64,000 bases of DNA from Ligustrum vulgare (GCA_963555705.1 OY743190.1:23691491-23755490); one strand, 5' to 3'. Positions 1-13,975 are shown, numbered from the stretch's first letter. The notes: generated by a model not told the origin, from the letters alone. Numbers and translations: made by a program.

Positions 1-396
1 TTGAATAATCAAGAAATGAAAAGTTCATCAAGAATCGATCAATTTAACAAGAAAATGAATAAATTATGGGTTTTCGAACAATAATTTTGAGATGAAGTGG
101 ACTGCAGAACAGGAAGAAAAGAATAACGAGAACTTTTTTTCTTTTAGTTACAAAATAACAGAAAGTGATCGATAAAAAAAATAAATAACAGAAATTGAAA
201 TATACAAGTTTAATAGTTTATTTTAAATAAATAAATGCCACATGATCATTAATTTTGGACTGTAGACATAATGCATTGGGGTTCACTTTTTTGATTCAAT
301 GTCTATTTATTAAACATTCATTAGAAGCCCAATTAATTGATGTCAAATGACATCTTTTTTTTAGCTTAGACTATGTCCTATGGGAGATGCTCTAAG
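1..396. other. AT-rich intergenic sequence
   Basis: No coding potential, RNA gene or clear repeat is visible. The sequence is AT-rich with short A and T runs and leads into the LTR that starts near 397. Confidence 0.6.
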
Positions 397-1289
397 TGTT
401 GTCACATGTGTGACTCAACGGTAGTCCTTCACACACGACTGAGTCAACCTAACTAAGTAAATCGTGCCTTTCGATACTCCAAAATAACTATCTTGCTAGA
501 ATCTCGATGGGATAGCTTGTCTTATATACGCGTAATTCACCCTCTAAGGAGCTAATACCAACATCTTCGAACGTCCCTCTATAAATAGGGAGAGTAGTCG
601 GATGGTTGAAGGACAAGTCTAAAAGCTATCTGGACATTCATCCAAATTTAAACCTTGTCATATAACAATCATATCATCCTACCTCTTCGCCATCTTTACC
701 CACAATTTATCGTTGTAACGATTATCAGTGCCCACCTTCCCGATCAATTGTAGATATGTTGGATGAAAAGGTGTGAATGAAGGAATTGGAGTTGCACCGT
801 TTCACCAATGGTTGGATGAAAACGTGTGATTGAAGAAATTGGAGTTGCACAATTTCACTAATGGATTCCACCCCTTCATGAAGTCTCTTGATTCTCTATA
901 TATAGAGCACTTCATTCTCCATTTTGATAATAAAAAAATATTTAGAAACTCTATTTTATTCCATCTGCAAGTTTTATTCAAGTTCGGTTGCTATTTCGAA
1001 GTTCCGCTCGAAGGTTCTTGATAGGGAGGGTGCTATATCTACAAGAACGAAATCCGTTCTATCCTGAGAGACAATTGTTTGGAATCCTTTGGGACTGGAG
1101 GGAGCAAATTTGGCTTAAGGAAATCGCATAAAGTCGGAAAGCTCGGGTTTATCGATTTTGTTCAATTTCTAAATCGTTGAGTCTCAAATTTGTAAGTGTT
1201 CTCAACGTTTTCTCCATCAATCACGTGTGCTCATATTTTCGGATCCGATAGTAGGAGGAATAAAGGTACAACAGATACGAGCCTTTACA
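397..1289 (+). mobile_element. LTR of a truncated LTR retrotransposon
   Basis: About 893 bp that begins TGTTGTCACATG and ends CCTTTACA, so it has the TG...CA ends of an LTR. A promoter-like TATA box (CTATAAATAGGG) lies at 579-590. Directly after the end comes TTTGGCGCCCACCACCGGG, which has the look of a tRNA primer-binding site of Ty3/gypsy elements of the Tat/Athila kind. No matching 3' LTR was found, so this is a 5' LTR plus a stub of the internal region. The left boundary is a best guess from the TG and has no confirming target duplication. Confidence 0.6.
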
Positions 1290-1594
1290 ATTTGGCGCCC
1301 ACCACCGGGCCCGGTGATCTTCAGTATAACAAATATCTCACAAACGGCAATAATGCCAGTTATGACGGATTGCTGAAACCAACAAGAAGTTCCAACAGCC
1401 GGAGGCAGAAAACACAGAGTTTGAGCAAAAAAGTGGAGAGCTCTACGTTATCAAGATCAGCAGAGGCCGAGCTCCGTGTTATATTTCATACTCCACTGAA
1501 TGCAACGCAATCGCTCAACACTCCAGAGCGCGATATGTCGGGTACACGAAAGTCGGATGTTAATTGTACAACAAGGAGTAAACATTATGTGTGA
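1290..1594 (+). mobile_element. Primer-binding site and leader/gag stub
   Basis: The sequence starts with the PBS-like TTTGGCGCCCACC and then stays open to a stop near 1594, coding for a Ser/Thr/Arg-rich, low-complexity peptide. It could be the first part of a Tat-like gag, but no domain is recognisable. After 1594 the similarity to a retrotransposon is lost. A TCCCACATCG motif, common near plant repeat ends, follows at about 1651. Confidence 0.4.
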
Positions 1595-1791
1595 ACAGAT
1601 ATATATTAAAGGTTAGCATTAATCAGTTGTCAGTTTAAGTTTAAATAAATTAATCCCACATCGTTTTATGATTTTCAAATATAACTGTTTATATTTGAAG
1701 TCAGTATAGAACCCACCAGTGCGGTTGGTGAGAGGATACAATAAATTATTAATTTATAAAGCCAAAGTTAATAGTAGTCTCGGCGCCTTCA

Positions 1792-1901
1792 TTTTGCAAT
1801 TTCTTTTCTTAATTTTTTTTTTTTTATTATTTAACGTAGTCCAAAATTTTGCAATTTCTTTTCTTAATTTTTTTTTTTTTATTATTTAACGTAGTCCAAA
1901 A
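1792..1901. repeat. Tandem duplication, 55-bp unit x2
   Basis: The unit starting TTTTGCAATTTCTTTTC and ending AACGTAGTCCAAA occurs at 1792 and again at 1847 with essentially no changes, so the duplication is recent. Confidence 0.85.
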
Positions 1902-2364
1902 AAAGATTGACCTCATTTCACATATTATTACCACTATTTTTGTATTTTTTTTTTTCCCCTCCTTTATTTTTCATATATATCAAAATTAACGTTTGTGATT
2001 ATTAATTAATGAAACTGACCTCTCATTTTGTACATTTTTAAAATACTTTTGTGTTCTTTTCTACTTCTTTATTTTCTTTTATTCCAACATTAATTTTTTA
2101 AATTGTCGGAGATTGTTTTGATCGAATAAATGTATTGGCCTCATTTTGCAACCTTTTATTTATTTTTTATCTGTTCCAATGTCACTTTTTAAATTACGGG
2201 CAATTATTGGATAGAATAAATGAAGCTGAACTCCTAGCTAGTTGAAGTCATATATGTTAAACTTTTAATGTGTTCGTGTTTGATTAAATTATTGGATATT
2301 TAAGATGTAGTGTATACGAATTGCAGAAGATGAAAAACAAATTATAACTTTCACCGCAATAAGT

Positions 2365-2528
2365 TAGAATTTAGAATTAAACGAAAAGTAATTGTAATTT
2401 TTATTATCTATATATTATTATATATCTAGTTCTAAAAGTCCTTAAATAGAATTTAGAATTAAACGAAAAGTAATTGTAATTTTTATTATCTATATATTAT
2501 TATATATCTAGTTCTAAAAGTCCTTAAA
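2365..2528. repeat. Tandem duplication, 82-bp unit x2
   Basis: The unit starting TAGAATTTAGAATTAAACG and ending AAAAGTCCTTAAA occurs at 2365 and 2447 with no visible differences: a recent exact tandem duplication in AT-rich DNA. Confidence 0.85.
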
Positions 2529-2704
2529 GGGAAAAACCTTTTTGGAACGATAATACCCTAAAAAATAATTTACAATTTCTTATTTGTCATTTCAATTAAT
2601 TTTATTTTAATTATTATATATTATGATTAATGTAATATTTTCTAATTTAATGATGATCGTTGTCGCTTCAAAATTCATTGAAATATATTTATATCTATAC
2701 TACT

Positions 2705-3080
2705 TTTAAAATAACTTGAATGAAAAAATATTTTGGATCACAATATTATTGAAAATAATTTATAATTTCTTATTTATCCTTCAATTAATTTTATTTTATA
2801 AATTTGGCTCACAATACTTTTGAAAATAATTTATAATTTCTTATTTATCCTTCAATTAATTTAAATAGCATTTTATAATTAAAAATAAATTTTCTAATTT
2901 AATGATCGTTGTTGTCTCTTCAAATTTCATTGATCTATATTTATATCAATACTACTTCTAAAATAACTTGAATTGAAAAATATGTTGGATCATAATACTC
3001 TCGAAAATAATTTATAATTTTTTATATATCCTTCGATCAATTAATTTTAATTATAGTATTTTATAATTAAAAATAAATCT
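2705..3080. repeat. Diverged AT-rich tandem repeat
   Basis: A block containing GAAAATAATTTATAATTTCT and then TTATTTATCCTTCAATTAAT is repeated at about 2751, 2821 and 3001 with divergence; a related line occurs near 2566. These are old internal duplications without coding potential. Confidence 0.6.
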
Positions 3081-4009
3081 CACATTTATTTACCCATGTA
3101 ATTGTCCTTTTTTATAAAGAAAATGACGTTACTAATAAAAATTGACCACCAAATGTTTTACTAATATGTCACTTATAAATGTGATATCATTTTTGTTTTT
3201 TATTATTAATTTCTTAGAAATTCGTATATATTTTAAGGTAGAGTGTCACAATCTACATATTCATGTTTAGTGATTTTTTAAAAACATTGAGACTCATGTT
3301 ATTTTTTTATTAATATATACAACTTTTTTTTAGCCACTAAGAGAGCTCTCATGCATGCTTTTAAATGGTTCAATGCTTTTTCGGAGCTATTATTTTTTGG
3401 ATTCAAGTCTCGACTTCAATTATTTATAAAAATTGCACGCAACAAGTATTTGAGAAAAAATTGCACACAACAAGTATTTGAGAAAGTAATACATTAAAAG
3501 CATCGTTTAGTTGTCAATAGTTTAAAAAAATAAATATATTAAAGTTATGTACTTGATATATATCTTGTTTCACCTTAACGCAAGTCAAGCTTTAGACAAA
3601 ATCATCTTCAATTTAGTGAAATTAAGTCGATCAACTTCAATTTGTCAGCATCGTGACTATTTGAGGTCTGCCAAAGGTGCTGAAAAGTTTGATCTTTTTT
3701 TCAATTGTTGTCTTGACAAAAATACTGACTCATATTAATCTAATAAATAATAAATATGTAAATATATGTTTTTAATTTATACAATTTTTAAAAAATATAT
3801 TAAAAATAGTTGATGTATATTAAGAAAATATTCAATTCAAGATATTCAAATATAATTCATAATATGCAACTAACTAGTTTCAACAAAATATCATGTAACT
3901 CTCCAATTCTACTATTTTTTGGTTTTAATTATTTTAATTAACAAATCACGTAGACGTGGTAACTCTCCAACTATCATATTTTACCGACTACTAACTGCTT
4001 GTGATCCCA

Positions 4010-4875
4010 TATAATTCTAGTTCCCATGAAATCGAATCGAATCAAGAACTGATGGTTCTTTTGAAAACAGAATCGTTGATTTTTTTATAAGAGAAGTATC
4101 GAATCGGAACCGAACCGAACCGTTCGATCCCTTCAGTTCAGGTTTTGGTTTTGGTTCCGATTTCCTAACCTAAAATTTTCAACTTAAAGCGAAGAAACGA
4201 TGGTAGATTCCGACTGTAAGAGGCCTAAGATGGCACGGTTATCGACTTTGATCAAGATGCGAATATAACAGTCATATTTGTCCTTCACATCAAAATATTC
4301 ACTCTTTTTTAGACATTAACGTATCTCCTCATTCGCGTGTATGTGCTCCGCGAAAAAATTCTTCAATTTATGCTCGTAATTCTCCACATTTTTACGGAAC
4401 AGTCGCTCAAATCCAGCAACACCTTGAAAATAAGATAACAACTAATTATGAGATGGAGATTAAATATTTCTTATTTGTTGATTCTTGAAGAAATGAAGGC
4501 TGAAGGCTTGAAGCTAAACGATAGAATCACTGAAAGAAAAATGATTTTAGATCTATGATTTTTTGTTTATTACTTGTTTTGCTTATAATTATCGTAATGT
4601 TGAATGAGTCAATAACTGTTGGGTAATTGATAATTACTAGTGGACCAGATAACATGCATTAAGATTAAGAATTGATGATTTTTTTTATTTTTAATTTATA
4701 TTTAAAAAAATAAAAAATAAATCTTGTTTTGATCTATCAGTTCTAGTTCTGAACCTGGAACCGAAACCGGAACCAAAACCAGAACCTGAATCAAATGGTT
4801 CTTGATTTTTAGAACCAGAATCGTTTAAAATCTTGAAAGAAACGAATCAAACCGTTGGTTCCGATTCTTTTACCT
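4010..4875. mobile_element. Non-autonomous DNA-transposon-like element, copy 1
   Basis: Both flanks are rich in short GGTTC/GAACC runs (GGAACCGAACCGAACCG near 4108; GAACCGGAACC-type text near 4757-4790), in partly inverted arrangement. The core contains TATCTCCTCATTCGCG and a segment with AACATGCATTAAG. The same core and flanks occur in reverse complement at 26290-27080, which shows this is a dispersed repeat of about 0.8 kb. The GGTTCC-rich ends resemble those seen on some plant hAT-type elements, but no transposase or clean target duplication is visible, so the superfamily is not settled. Confidence 0.55.
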
Positions 4876-7142
4876 AGTCCTACCAGTTATTTTAACATAA
4901 TAATTCATCGTGTTCATCGTAGACTAGACAGTATATATCCACGTAGAATGTGATTTGAACCATCATCCTCCAACATAAATTTCACACTTTTCACCATGGC
5001 ATTTTATCTAATTAATTGTTTCTTTCAAATTTTATGTTTTATCTAACAATGACTATGTAAATGAGCCTTGAATTTATCATGCCTCAATAAAATCATGTGA
5101 AAATTCAAATTTCTATCTTTGAAGCTTTCACATGGGAATTTTCAAAGATCTTTTCATCCATGCACTCTGAAAAGTTGGATTATACGGTTGGGTGATTTGG
5201 AGAGATCAAAAATTTAAATTGGACATAGATTTCTGTTAAGCGAATTAATTAAACCAGGCAAAACAGAAATTTTCAAATTCAATAAATCAATAGCATAAAA
5301 ATTATTGAATATTTTGTAAAAATAAAAAATAAATAAATATTAAGTAGAATATTTTCATAGTCAAGAATATAATGCTTGTCGCGTGATGTAATTGTAAATG
5401 AAGATTTTGCTAGCCAGTTTATTGTCATACTATATATATGATATATAAAATAAGAATACTTCTCAAAAACAAGTTTTTGAATTTTTTTCCGCCTAAATTA
5501 TCGTTCTTAAAATAGAAATATTTCAATGAACCCGAAACTTTTCATAATTACACTATTATTTTGAAATCGAAAAATATGCAATATGAGTATCACATCGAAA
5601 ACTCAACGAGAACTTTAATATGAACCCACAAGTGAGAGCCAATTGTAAACATTTCATCCCTAAAATCACATCAAAACTTAAAAGTGAAAGTTTTATTTTG
5701 TATCTTTTATTTTTTCCTAATGTCCCACTATTTCAAAAAAAATTTATTTAAGTCCTACAATGATTTATAATTTATTAACTAAATCTAATTTTTCCTAAAT
5801 AATTAATTTAAATTCGATTTACTTTTCTTATAAAATTTAAGAAATAATAAAAATCTGAATAATTTTTGCAACTTCATATTTCGATCAATTCATTTAACAT
5901 TTTAAAATAATTTTTTTTATTTTTTTATTTACTCATTTTGTTCATTTAATTATGTTTAATAATACTATAGATTTAAATAATCAAAATATGTAAAATATAT
6001 ATTACAAACTTTAACCAGTAGTTTAACTATTTTTTACCAAAATAAAAATAAAAGTATGTCTAGCAAATTAATTCTATTTCAAAATTGGATTTGGTCAAAC
6101 AAGGTTATTAAAAACGTATAAAAAAATAGATTTTTTTATTTTTCTTTTTCCAGTAACGTAGCCCTTTGACAACTAGATGAAAAATAAAAAGTCAAGTTAT
6201 ATTGAAAATTATTGAATAAATTTTGAATATTTTGATAGTTTGTATCTATAATTTTTTTAAATTTTTTTTAAATTCCTATCATTAGTCATGGTTTCACATT
6301 GTAGGCCGATTTATATGGAACTTAACTGTTAGATTTTAATTTTTGAATAGTATTTTTTTATGTGTTGTCGTTTAAACAATCACATTGCTTTTACAAATTA
6401 AGATGCATTGATGATTTATTAGTATATAAAATTAATGTATTTGCAATGTAAATTAGTTAAAATTTAATTCAATCTCACATTTCATATTCTTTAATTTGTT
6501 ACACTCGTGTAAATATAGGTCCACATGGATCTAATTTACAAGGCTAAAGTAAATATAAAATGAAATATATGTTCAATATATTTAAATATCAAATATCGTA
6601 TTAAGATAATTTGTACCAATTCTAATAATACTATTTGGAGAGTGATAAATTATTTATTATAGTCTAGAAATTATATTTTGAAAAGATTAATTACGTTAAT
6701 AATCATTAAAATTGAATATTTATACAAATGAGTTATGAAAGTGGTCACTGAAGTATTATTATTTTTTTAATAGTAAGTCATTCTACTAATAAAATAATCT
6801 ACATATAAATTAAAAAAAAAATCTACTTTTTAACAACTTTTTGTCCCAAATTTTTCATTTTTATAAGCTTATATCTCATATATATATATATATATATTAC
6901 AAATTCTATGTAAATGTAATTTTGTTTGTCAATCTTAAGCTTTAAAACAATATAAATTACAATATTTAAAGAAAATTCCTGGAATAGTAAACATACGCAC
7001 TGTAAAAAAAAAAAAAAAAAAAATCAATGTATGTGTAATTGTAACTTTTTTTTAATTAATTTTCTTCCTTCATTTCACATTTTTAATTAAATATTTATTT
7101 CATATATTAAAATATAAATTTAAAATATTTGAGTATCAAATG
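4876..7142. other. AT-rich intergenic DNA
   Basis: No gene, RNA gene or complete transposon is visible. The stretch contains simple AT repeats (TA run near 6875-6897, an A run near 7000-7021) and unresolved decayed repeat sequence. Confidence 0.55.
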
Positions 7143-7166
7143 ATCGCACGGGTGTAACAGTACTAG
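7143..7166 (+). mobile_element. Possible decayed Helitron 3' terminus
   Basis: CGCACGGGTGTAACAGTA is followed by CTAG and then T. This matches the general form of the Helitron ends in this window (a CGTGC..GCACGGG hairpin, a short spacer, CTAG|T), but the left hairpin arm has decayed. Confidence 0.4.
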
Positions 7167-9623
7167 TTCAAATAACAAGAAGTCGGCGGTACAATATCTT
7201 TATAGTCATCGAGTATAATGAAGACTTTGCTTAATTAGTAACTTGGTCAAATAACAGCAAGCCAAAATAACATTTTTATATTCATTGCGTTCAGGATGAT
7301 GAAGATTTTGCTTAACCACTAAATTCAAGTCAATATAATATTTTTATATCAAATGAGGATAATATGTGAGGTAAATGAATATTTTTCTTAGCGTGTATCC
7401 TTCTTTGTTCACCACTTGAAACTCTTATTGGTATGCTACTGCACAAGAATATGAGGTTTCACTCCCCGGCAAGATTGAAGATATTGGGTTTTTTGATACT
7501 CAATAAATTCGGACGATAATGTAAAACAGATGTGGAAATAATATCGACACCTAGATGGATAGTTCGGCTCGATAACGACTCGAAATCACTTGAAGTGACT
7601 TAATTTGTAGTTACTCGTGACCCACTTGGATGGACCAATTGTGGTGGTTATAGGCATGAGCTTTAGAATTGGTTTTGTTGTTGGGTCATTTGACTTGGTT
7701 TTATCTTGGGCCTGAGTCTTGGTTGATTGGCCCATTTATTGTGACCTAGCCTATCCTAAATAAAACCTACCATTTGCCCCTTTTCCGAAAAACTTAATTT
7801 TGAATTAACTGAGAGAGGGAAGAGGGAAACGGGCTCTTCGAGTCTTGCTTGGAAGTCTCAATTGTTACTCTTGTTCTTGTTCTTCCCATTTTGGAACAAC
7901 CAAAGTATAGTGTTGTTGAGTCGATCTTGAAGTCAAGGTGTCAAGTTAGAGAGTTTACTGAACCCGAAAGTATATTGAAGATCAAACAATAATTTCAGCA
8001 GAAGTGTCATTGTCAAGTGATCTTTTTAATTAAATTTATCAAACCCTTTCGCTAAAATCCTTCGATCAATTTCGATAATCGCTTCCATTCTGCAAAAGTT
8101 TGGTTAGAAGCTATTGGATTTGCGGAAGTCTGGTTGTAAGATATAATGTTTATTTTAAGAATCCGTAAGATCGTGTTTGTCTAATGTTTAACGTCACTTA
8201 AGTTAATTAACAAATTTAATTTCCTGAATCATGTGGTAAAAAATAATAGGCCGAAATCTTTGACCAGTTGAAGTTTATTGATTTTTCCAAAACAATGAAC
8301 CAATGGCATGTTGCCATATGACCGTTTTTTAATAAAATTTATTAACAATTATTACCGAACATAGGCTTATTATTCATATTTCAATATTCTAGTTTATTAT
8401 GTTTTAATTCAAATTAATCCAATAATTAGTCGTCGTTTTTTATGTTTCTATTTGGTTCAACAAAAAAATAGTAGATAAAGAGCCTCTTTGGTGTATGTAT
8501 TTCGCCAAAGCCTGTTCGGTATAGGTAATTTTTTAAAAATGTTGAGAAGTTTTTTATTTTTAGGAGAACTAGATTTTTTCCCCGTACGATGCATGCGATT
8601 TCTATCAATGAAAATGATTTTGATGAAAATTTATGAAAATATGTTTATTATACAATCATATCAAATAAAAATATAATATCAAATAAAAATATAGACAAAT
8701 AACATTTTATTACGAAAAGTTATCGAATTTGATTCTTATAAAAAAAAATCAAAATAGGAAAAAAAATTATTTAATTTATTATTATTTTATGAAATATAAT
8801 ATTGATACTTATAAATTTCATTCTTAAAACATTATAATTTAAAATTTTCGAACATTAATGTTAATATATAAATATTGATATAATTATATTATATTATTAT
8901 ATAAATTCAAACTTAACTTATTTCTTTAATTATTTTTTATTTACCCAAACGATAATACAAATTATTGTTATAATTTTCTTATTTTATTATGACTATTTAT
9001 AAAATATATTTTTTTTTGTGAACTGAAATAGACAGTAAGATCAGATTATAAGATTATGTGAACCAAAATAATTTTTCAATGTTTACTGTAAAAATGTTTT
9101 TTACTTTTTTCAAAATTTTGTGTGTGTGTGTATATATATATATAACCCGATATTCAAAATAAATAAATAAATTATTCTTAACATATAATTTCGAACATTA
9201 TTATTTTATGAAATATAGTATTAATATTTATAAATTTCATTTTTAAAACATTATATTTAACCATTCACATTTTTTCTCTCAAATTTTTAACTACACATTT
9301 TACCTTAAAAAATAAAAAAATAAAAAAGTCAAATAAACTCAAATTATAAGCGTCCGGCATCTCTATTTTTCTGTCATCATTACAATTTAAAATTTAAAAA
9401 AAATTCTCAAACCACTTTATACCCGCACACATTTTTTCTCTCCAATTTCTAACTACAAAACTTACATTGAAAAATGAAATAAATTGCAACTCCTCTGAAA
9501 AATAAATTGCGAAAAATGCACAATTTGAATTTGAAAATAAAACAAAAGTGGGACCCACTACAATTCAAAAATTGCGGCTCTTAAGTGCTTCGTCACTATA
9601 GATGAATTTTTTATTTTCGTCAT

Positions 9624-9627
<4 letters not shown>
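7167..9627. other. AT-rich intergenic DNA with repeat relics
   Basis: No gene is recognised. About 7440-8010 is less AT-rich and looks like decayed LTR-type sequence, but no boundary could be fixed. The part at 9240-9560 contains two relics with TTTTTCTCTC and ACTACACATTTTACC text, as in the Tourist-like MITEs elsewhere in the window. The short opposing open frames near 8426-8676 show no domains. Confidence 0.5.

Positions 9628-9675
<48 letters not shown>
9628..9675. repeat. (AT)n microsatellite
   Basis: About 24 uninterrupted AT units. It lies just upstream of a Helitron-type terminus at 9719. Confidence 0.95.
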
Positions 9676-9677
<2 letters not shown>

Positions 9678-9718
9678 CCTTCCCTTCTCTCTCTCTTCTT
9701 GGGAGGAAATTCATTAAA

Positions 9719-9746
9719 CTAGTATCACACCCGTGCATTGCACGAA
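9719..9746 (-). mobile_element. Helitron 3' terminus (minus strand)
   Basis: CTAG at 9719-9722 is preceded by A on the plus strand. It is followed by a spacer and a perfect hairpin CGTGC-ATT-GCACG at 9732-9744. Read on the minus strand this is hairpin, short spacer, CTAG, then T in the flank, the expected layout of a Helitron 3' end. The element would extend to higher coordinates; its 5' end was not found. A second, more decayed terminus of the same type lies near 9930-9955. Confidence 0.65.
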
Positions 9747-12351
9747 AGAATAATATGAAATTATTTTATTGTAAATATCATTACAAAATAGGGAAAAAAT
9801 TGAACACGTAATTTGCTTTGATTAATGGTACATATTGTCAACGAATGCTTAAAATAGAAATAAATTACAATTCTCATCAATTTTGAAAATCTTTTTAAAT
9901 AATACATTTTTGTACAGTTTGTAGTTGCTCACATCCGTGTGATACACGAAAGTTACTATAGACAAAACATATTTAAACAATTGCTCAAATTTACATTAAA
10001 TAATGCAATTTTTCAAATATATGTTGTATAGAATAAATAAAAAATTTCATCCAAATATTTTTTACTAATGTAGAAATAATAACTCTCAAGATATTATAAT
10101 TTACATAAAATAAAGTAATTGCAACAAATTATATATATGCGGTCCTATATATAAATAAATGTAATAAATTAAGCAATATTAACGAGGTACGAAAATAAAA
10201 ATCAACCTCAAGATTTATTGTGCACGAACGTGGAATTCAATTCAAGAGATCATTCGCATGATTAATAATTTTTAAATTTTAAATGCGATGCATTTAATTG
10301 AACATAATTAAATGCAAATTTAATTGTATGTCAATAAAAAAATTATTAATGAAAATATAAATAAAATATATATATAGTGAGGCTTTTTTTCTATATATGT
10401 TAATAAAATTAAGAAATAAAGTTTCACCAATTTTTTACGACATATAATTATTTTTTTAATATTTTAATAAACTTGTAAACTATTGAATTATTTAATCTCT
10501 TTACTGAAAAACAGACCATGAATAAGTGTTTTAGAGATTGTATCATGAACAATGAACATAACGACTCCATTTCTTGAATTAAGGTTCAATAAATGAAATT
10601 TTCTTTTTTAAAAAAATTTTGAACTACAAGATTAGGCTCATACAATACATGTACAAAACTCAACTTACATATTCTCCTTAAGATAGACGTTCTTCTTTTC
10701 ATATATTGTTCTTCATCATATTCTTCCCAAAAAGAGGTGTAGGATAGACTTTTTGGTATAATTTGATTTTTTAAGCATTAATTATTAATTTCAAGTGCAT
10801 TTCTAAAAAAATAACAATTAATTTTAATAAATATTGTTACATTATTATTTTAATAAAAATTACTAATCGATCAATTGTTTAATAGAAATTATATGAACTA
10901 ATTATTAAAATTTGTAATATATTTTTACATATTTTAGTTATTTAAATTTATAATGAAAAATAGAAAAATGAACAGAATCAGTAAATAAATAAAAATAATG
11001 TGAAAATGATGAATGAATTGAAGAAATCTTAAATTTGTAAAATTAACCCAACTTAATTGGATTTGCCTTAAAAATTCGTATAATTACTATTTATTTTAAA
11101 TTTGATGAGAAAAAACCAAAACAGAAATTAATCTCTATAACTAAAATGAGTTTAGTTAACTAATTATAGATAATATTGTAAGACTTAAATGATATAATTT
11201 AAAATGAATTAGATATTGAGGAAAAATATAAAATATAAAATAAAATTTTACCTATAATTTTTTATACCATTTTACGAACAATATATTTACAATTTGCTCT
11301 CACTTATTAACTTACATTAAACTTCTAACTGTAATTTTTAATTTGACACTCATATTATATATTTTTTTATTTCAAAATAATATAATAATTATTAAAAGAA
11401 TAATAGAAAAAATAACATTTTGATGTTATTAATAGCATAGCACGAATGTCAATGCAATTAAATGACACATGTAAAACAATAATTGCTAAAATATTTAATA
11501 TACTATTTTTTAGCAAAAAATTTCAAAATTTAGAAATTTTTTTTACGGGAAACTATGTATGCATTTTGATGATGGTTATTCCACTTTTATTTATTAAAAT
11601 ATTAAGATTAAGATGTGTGATTGAAAATTGATTGAATAATGTGAAAAGTAGTGAGTCTCATTAAAATATGTGGTTGAAAATGAAGTTGAGGAAAATGTTG
11701 AAAAATGTTAAGACCAAACAAGCACTGCAATCTAAGTAGCATTGTGACATGTCGAACATACATTGGATGATGTAAATAACTATCCCGTCACTTACTTTTT
11801 CACCACACAATGTATGTACGTCATTTTACAATATCACTTAAAAATGTCAATTAAAAATGTCTTTCTAGAATTACTCTAAAATTAATCTTAACTACATATT
11901 TAATAAGATCCATAATTTTTTAAGATAAATTTCATCATTTTTTTATCATAATCTGTTAAAAATATGATTATGATATAGTATACATATGGAGCTACGTACT
12001 AGGAAAACAAGATAATTTATCATGAATCGAAGAATGAATGAAGTTGTCGAATAAATATTTAAGTAAATTTAGCGTTTGGAGGGTCATTGTGTTGGTTATG
12101 TGTCCATACTCCATATAATATATTTTGCCGTGTAAAATAACATTTTACAATAAATAAATAAATTATAGTTTTATTTATTAATTGTATTTATTAATTACTG
12201 AGCATGTAAATTAAAGTGTCTCTGATCACTTGTAATAATATAAATAAATCGGGTACTTGTGTTGAGAAATATAGTCTGACACAACTTATATTTTGATCAT
12301 AAATAAATTGTTCACAACCAATATATAAAGGATTACATCTTGTATTGGAAG
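9747..12351. other. AT-rich DNA, probably Helitron-derived in part
   Basis: No gene is recognised. AT content is very high. The first part may be the body of the minus-strand Helitron that ends at 9719. MITE-like text (TGTGGTTGAAAATG) occurs near 11660-11720. Confidence 0.5.
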
Positions 12352-13616
12352 GTTGTTGTAGCTATCAAGAATTTTTACGCGATGAATAATTATTTTTAAT
12401 ATTTAGAAAATCGTGTCGCTACTATCTCACCATTATTTTGAAGTTAACGCCGCGACAGATTCGTCTAACCAAGTCGAAAAATATCAAGTTTGTTCGATTT
12501 TGAATTAAATATCCGAATTTCTAAATTTATATTATTTTAATTATTTATTCAAAGTATTATTTTCAAAATCATTTTTAAAATTCTAAGATTTCTTATTGAA
12601 TTATTTTAGTCCAAATATGTAATTCAATTTCATCTCAAAATTTATTTATTCTTAAATTTATTTTTTCAGTCCAAAATATATCTGTTTTAAATACGTTTAT
12701 AATCAAAATTATACCTAACTAATCCTATTTAATTAAACCTAATTTCAACCTACACGTTTTCTTTTTCTTCTTTCCACCAAATTGTTTCATCATTATGTTT
12801 TCCAACTTTAGCACATTTTCATCCTTTTTCACCCTCGAGACCACCAACCTGCAGCTCCATCCATTTTCACTTTCCATCTCCAGCTATAAACCAAGCAGTC
12901 ATCTCCATCACCAGCTTCAACTCCATTTCCAGCAATTCCCATTTCAAGATCAAAGTTTCTACCTTTCCCTCTACCTCCACACACACAAGCAATATACACA
13001 ATTTGCAATCAACTTTGCCACTCCAAATCGAGCCACACAAACACCACTATCGAACCAATTCCATCCTCAATCTACCATACTGATTCAATCTCAGAATCAT
13101 TCAAGGTATCAAACCAAAACACAAACTGCAGACCACATCACCGAGCCCTGGTGCAATGCTAAACACCAACCCAAGAATCCATCATCATCCTCGGCACACC
13201 CAAATCACAACCGCCGCCGCCACCGTACGCAGTTAGCTCAAATCCTCACCCATAAACCCAAATCAAAAACTGAGAGTAATCAAAGCCCAGAACCTTACCT
13301 TGATTCGACCTAGCTCTGGCCTGATTTCCATCGGTTGTACCGCCGATTCTCCGCAGCCCAAAACCGCCACTTTTTGCCTCGGATCAACCATCAATCTTGC
13401 ACCCAAATTGCCCAATAACCTAGTCTACAACACCCCTGCCACTCGCCGCACCTTACGCCGGAGATTTCGTCGGCGAAACCGCCGGTCAGACACTATCGTT
13501 CACGAAGCCGCCAACGTCGCTCTCTCCGATCTCTCTCTTGACTTGGATTGAAATGGAAAGAGAGAGAGAGAGAGAAAAATTATTTTAAATATATTTTGAT
13601 TTTCAAAAAATTGCAC

Positions 13617-13975
13617 CTTGGTCCCTCTTATTTCCAAAGTTATTCATTTCAGTCCTCCAAATTTCAAAGGATATTATTTCAGCCCCTAAAGTATCAAAAC
13701 TATTTAATTCAGTCCCTAACCTTATTATGTTTTAAAAGAACAGTCCCTATAGTTTAAATATTTTAAATCTTACTTTAAGTTTGAAAAGTATTCATTTTAG
13801 TCCATCAACTTTCAAAGTATCTATTTTAGTCCCTCAACTATCAAAAATATTCATTTCAGTCCCTCAACTTTCACAAGTATTCATTTTAGTCCATCAACTT
13901 TCAAAGTATTCATTTTAGTCCTTCAACTTTCAAAGTATTCATTTTAGTCCCTCAACTTTCAAAACATCAATTTCA
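13617..13975 (+). repeat. AGTCCCTCAACTTTCAAA repeat array in LTR 1
   Basis: About a dozen degenerate units of roughly 25-32 bp with the core AGTCC(C/A)TCAACTTTCAAA followed by TATTCATTTT. The array is repeated in LTR 2 at about 20493-20855. A related, weaker CCGTTTCAGCCCC series occurs in the LTR at 62.2 kb. Confidence 0.85.

Larger units (their letters stand above)
1595..4009. other. AT-rich repeat-derived intergenic DNA
   Basis: No gene is visible. The stretch consists of AT-rich sequence with three local duplications, annotated separately at 1792, 2365 and 2735. A 63-codon open stretch at 3547-3738 has no recognisable domain and is probably chance. Confidence 0.55.

Noticed and set aside
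9602..9811. Open frame through the AT microsatellite
   Set aside because: The peptide is a Tyr-Ile run produced by (AT)n plus flanking sequence.
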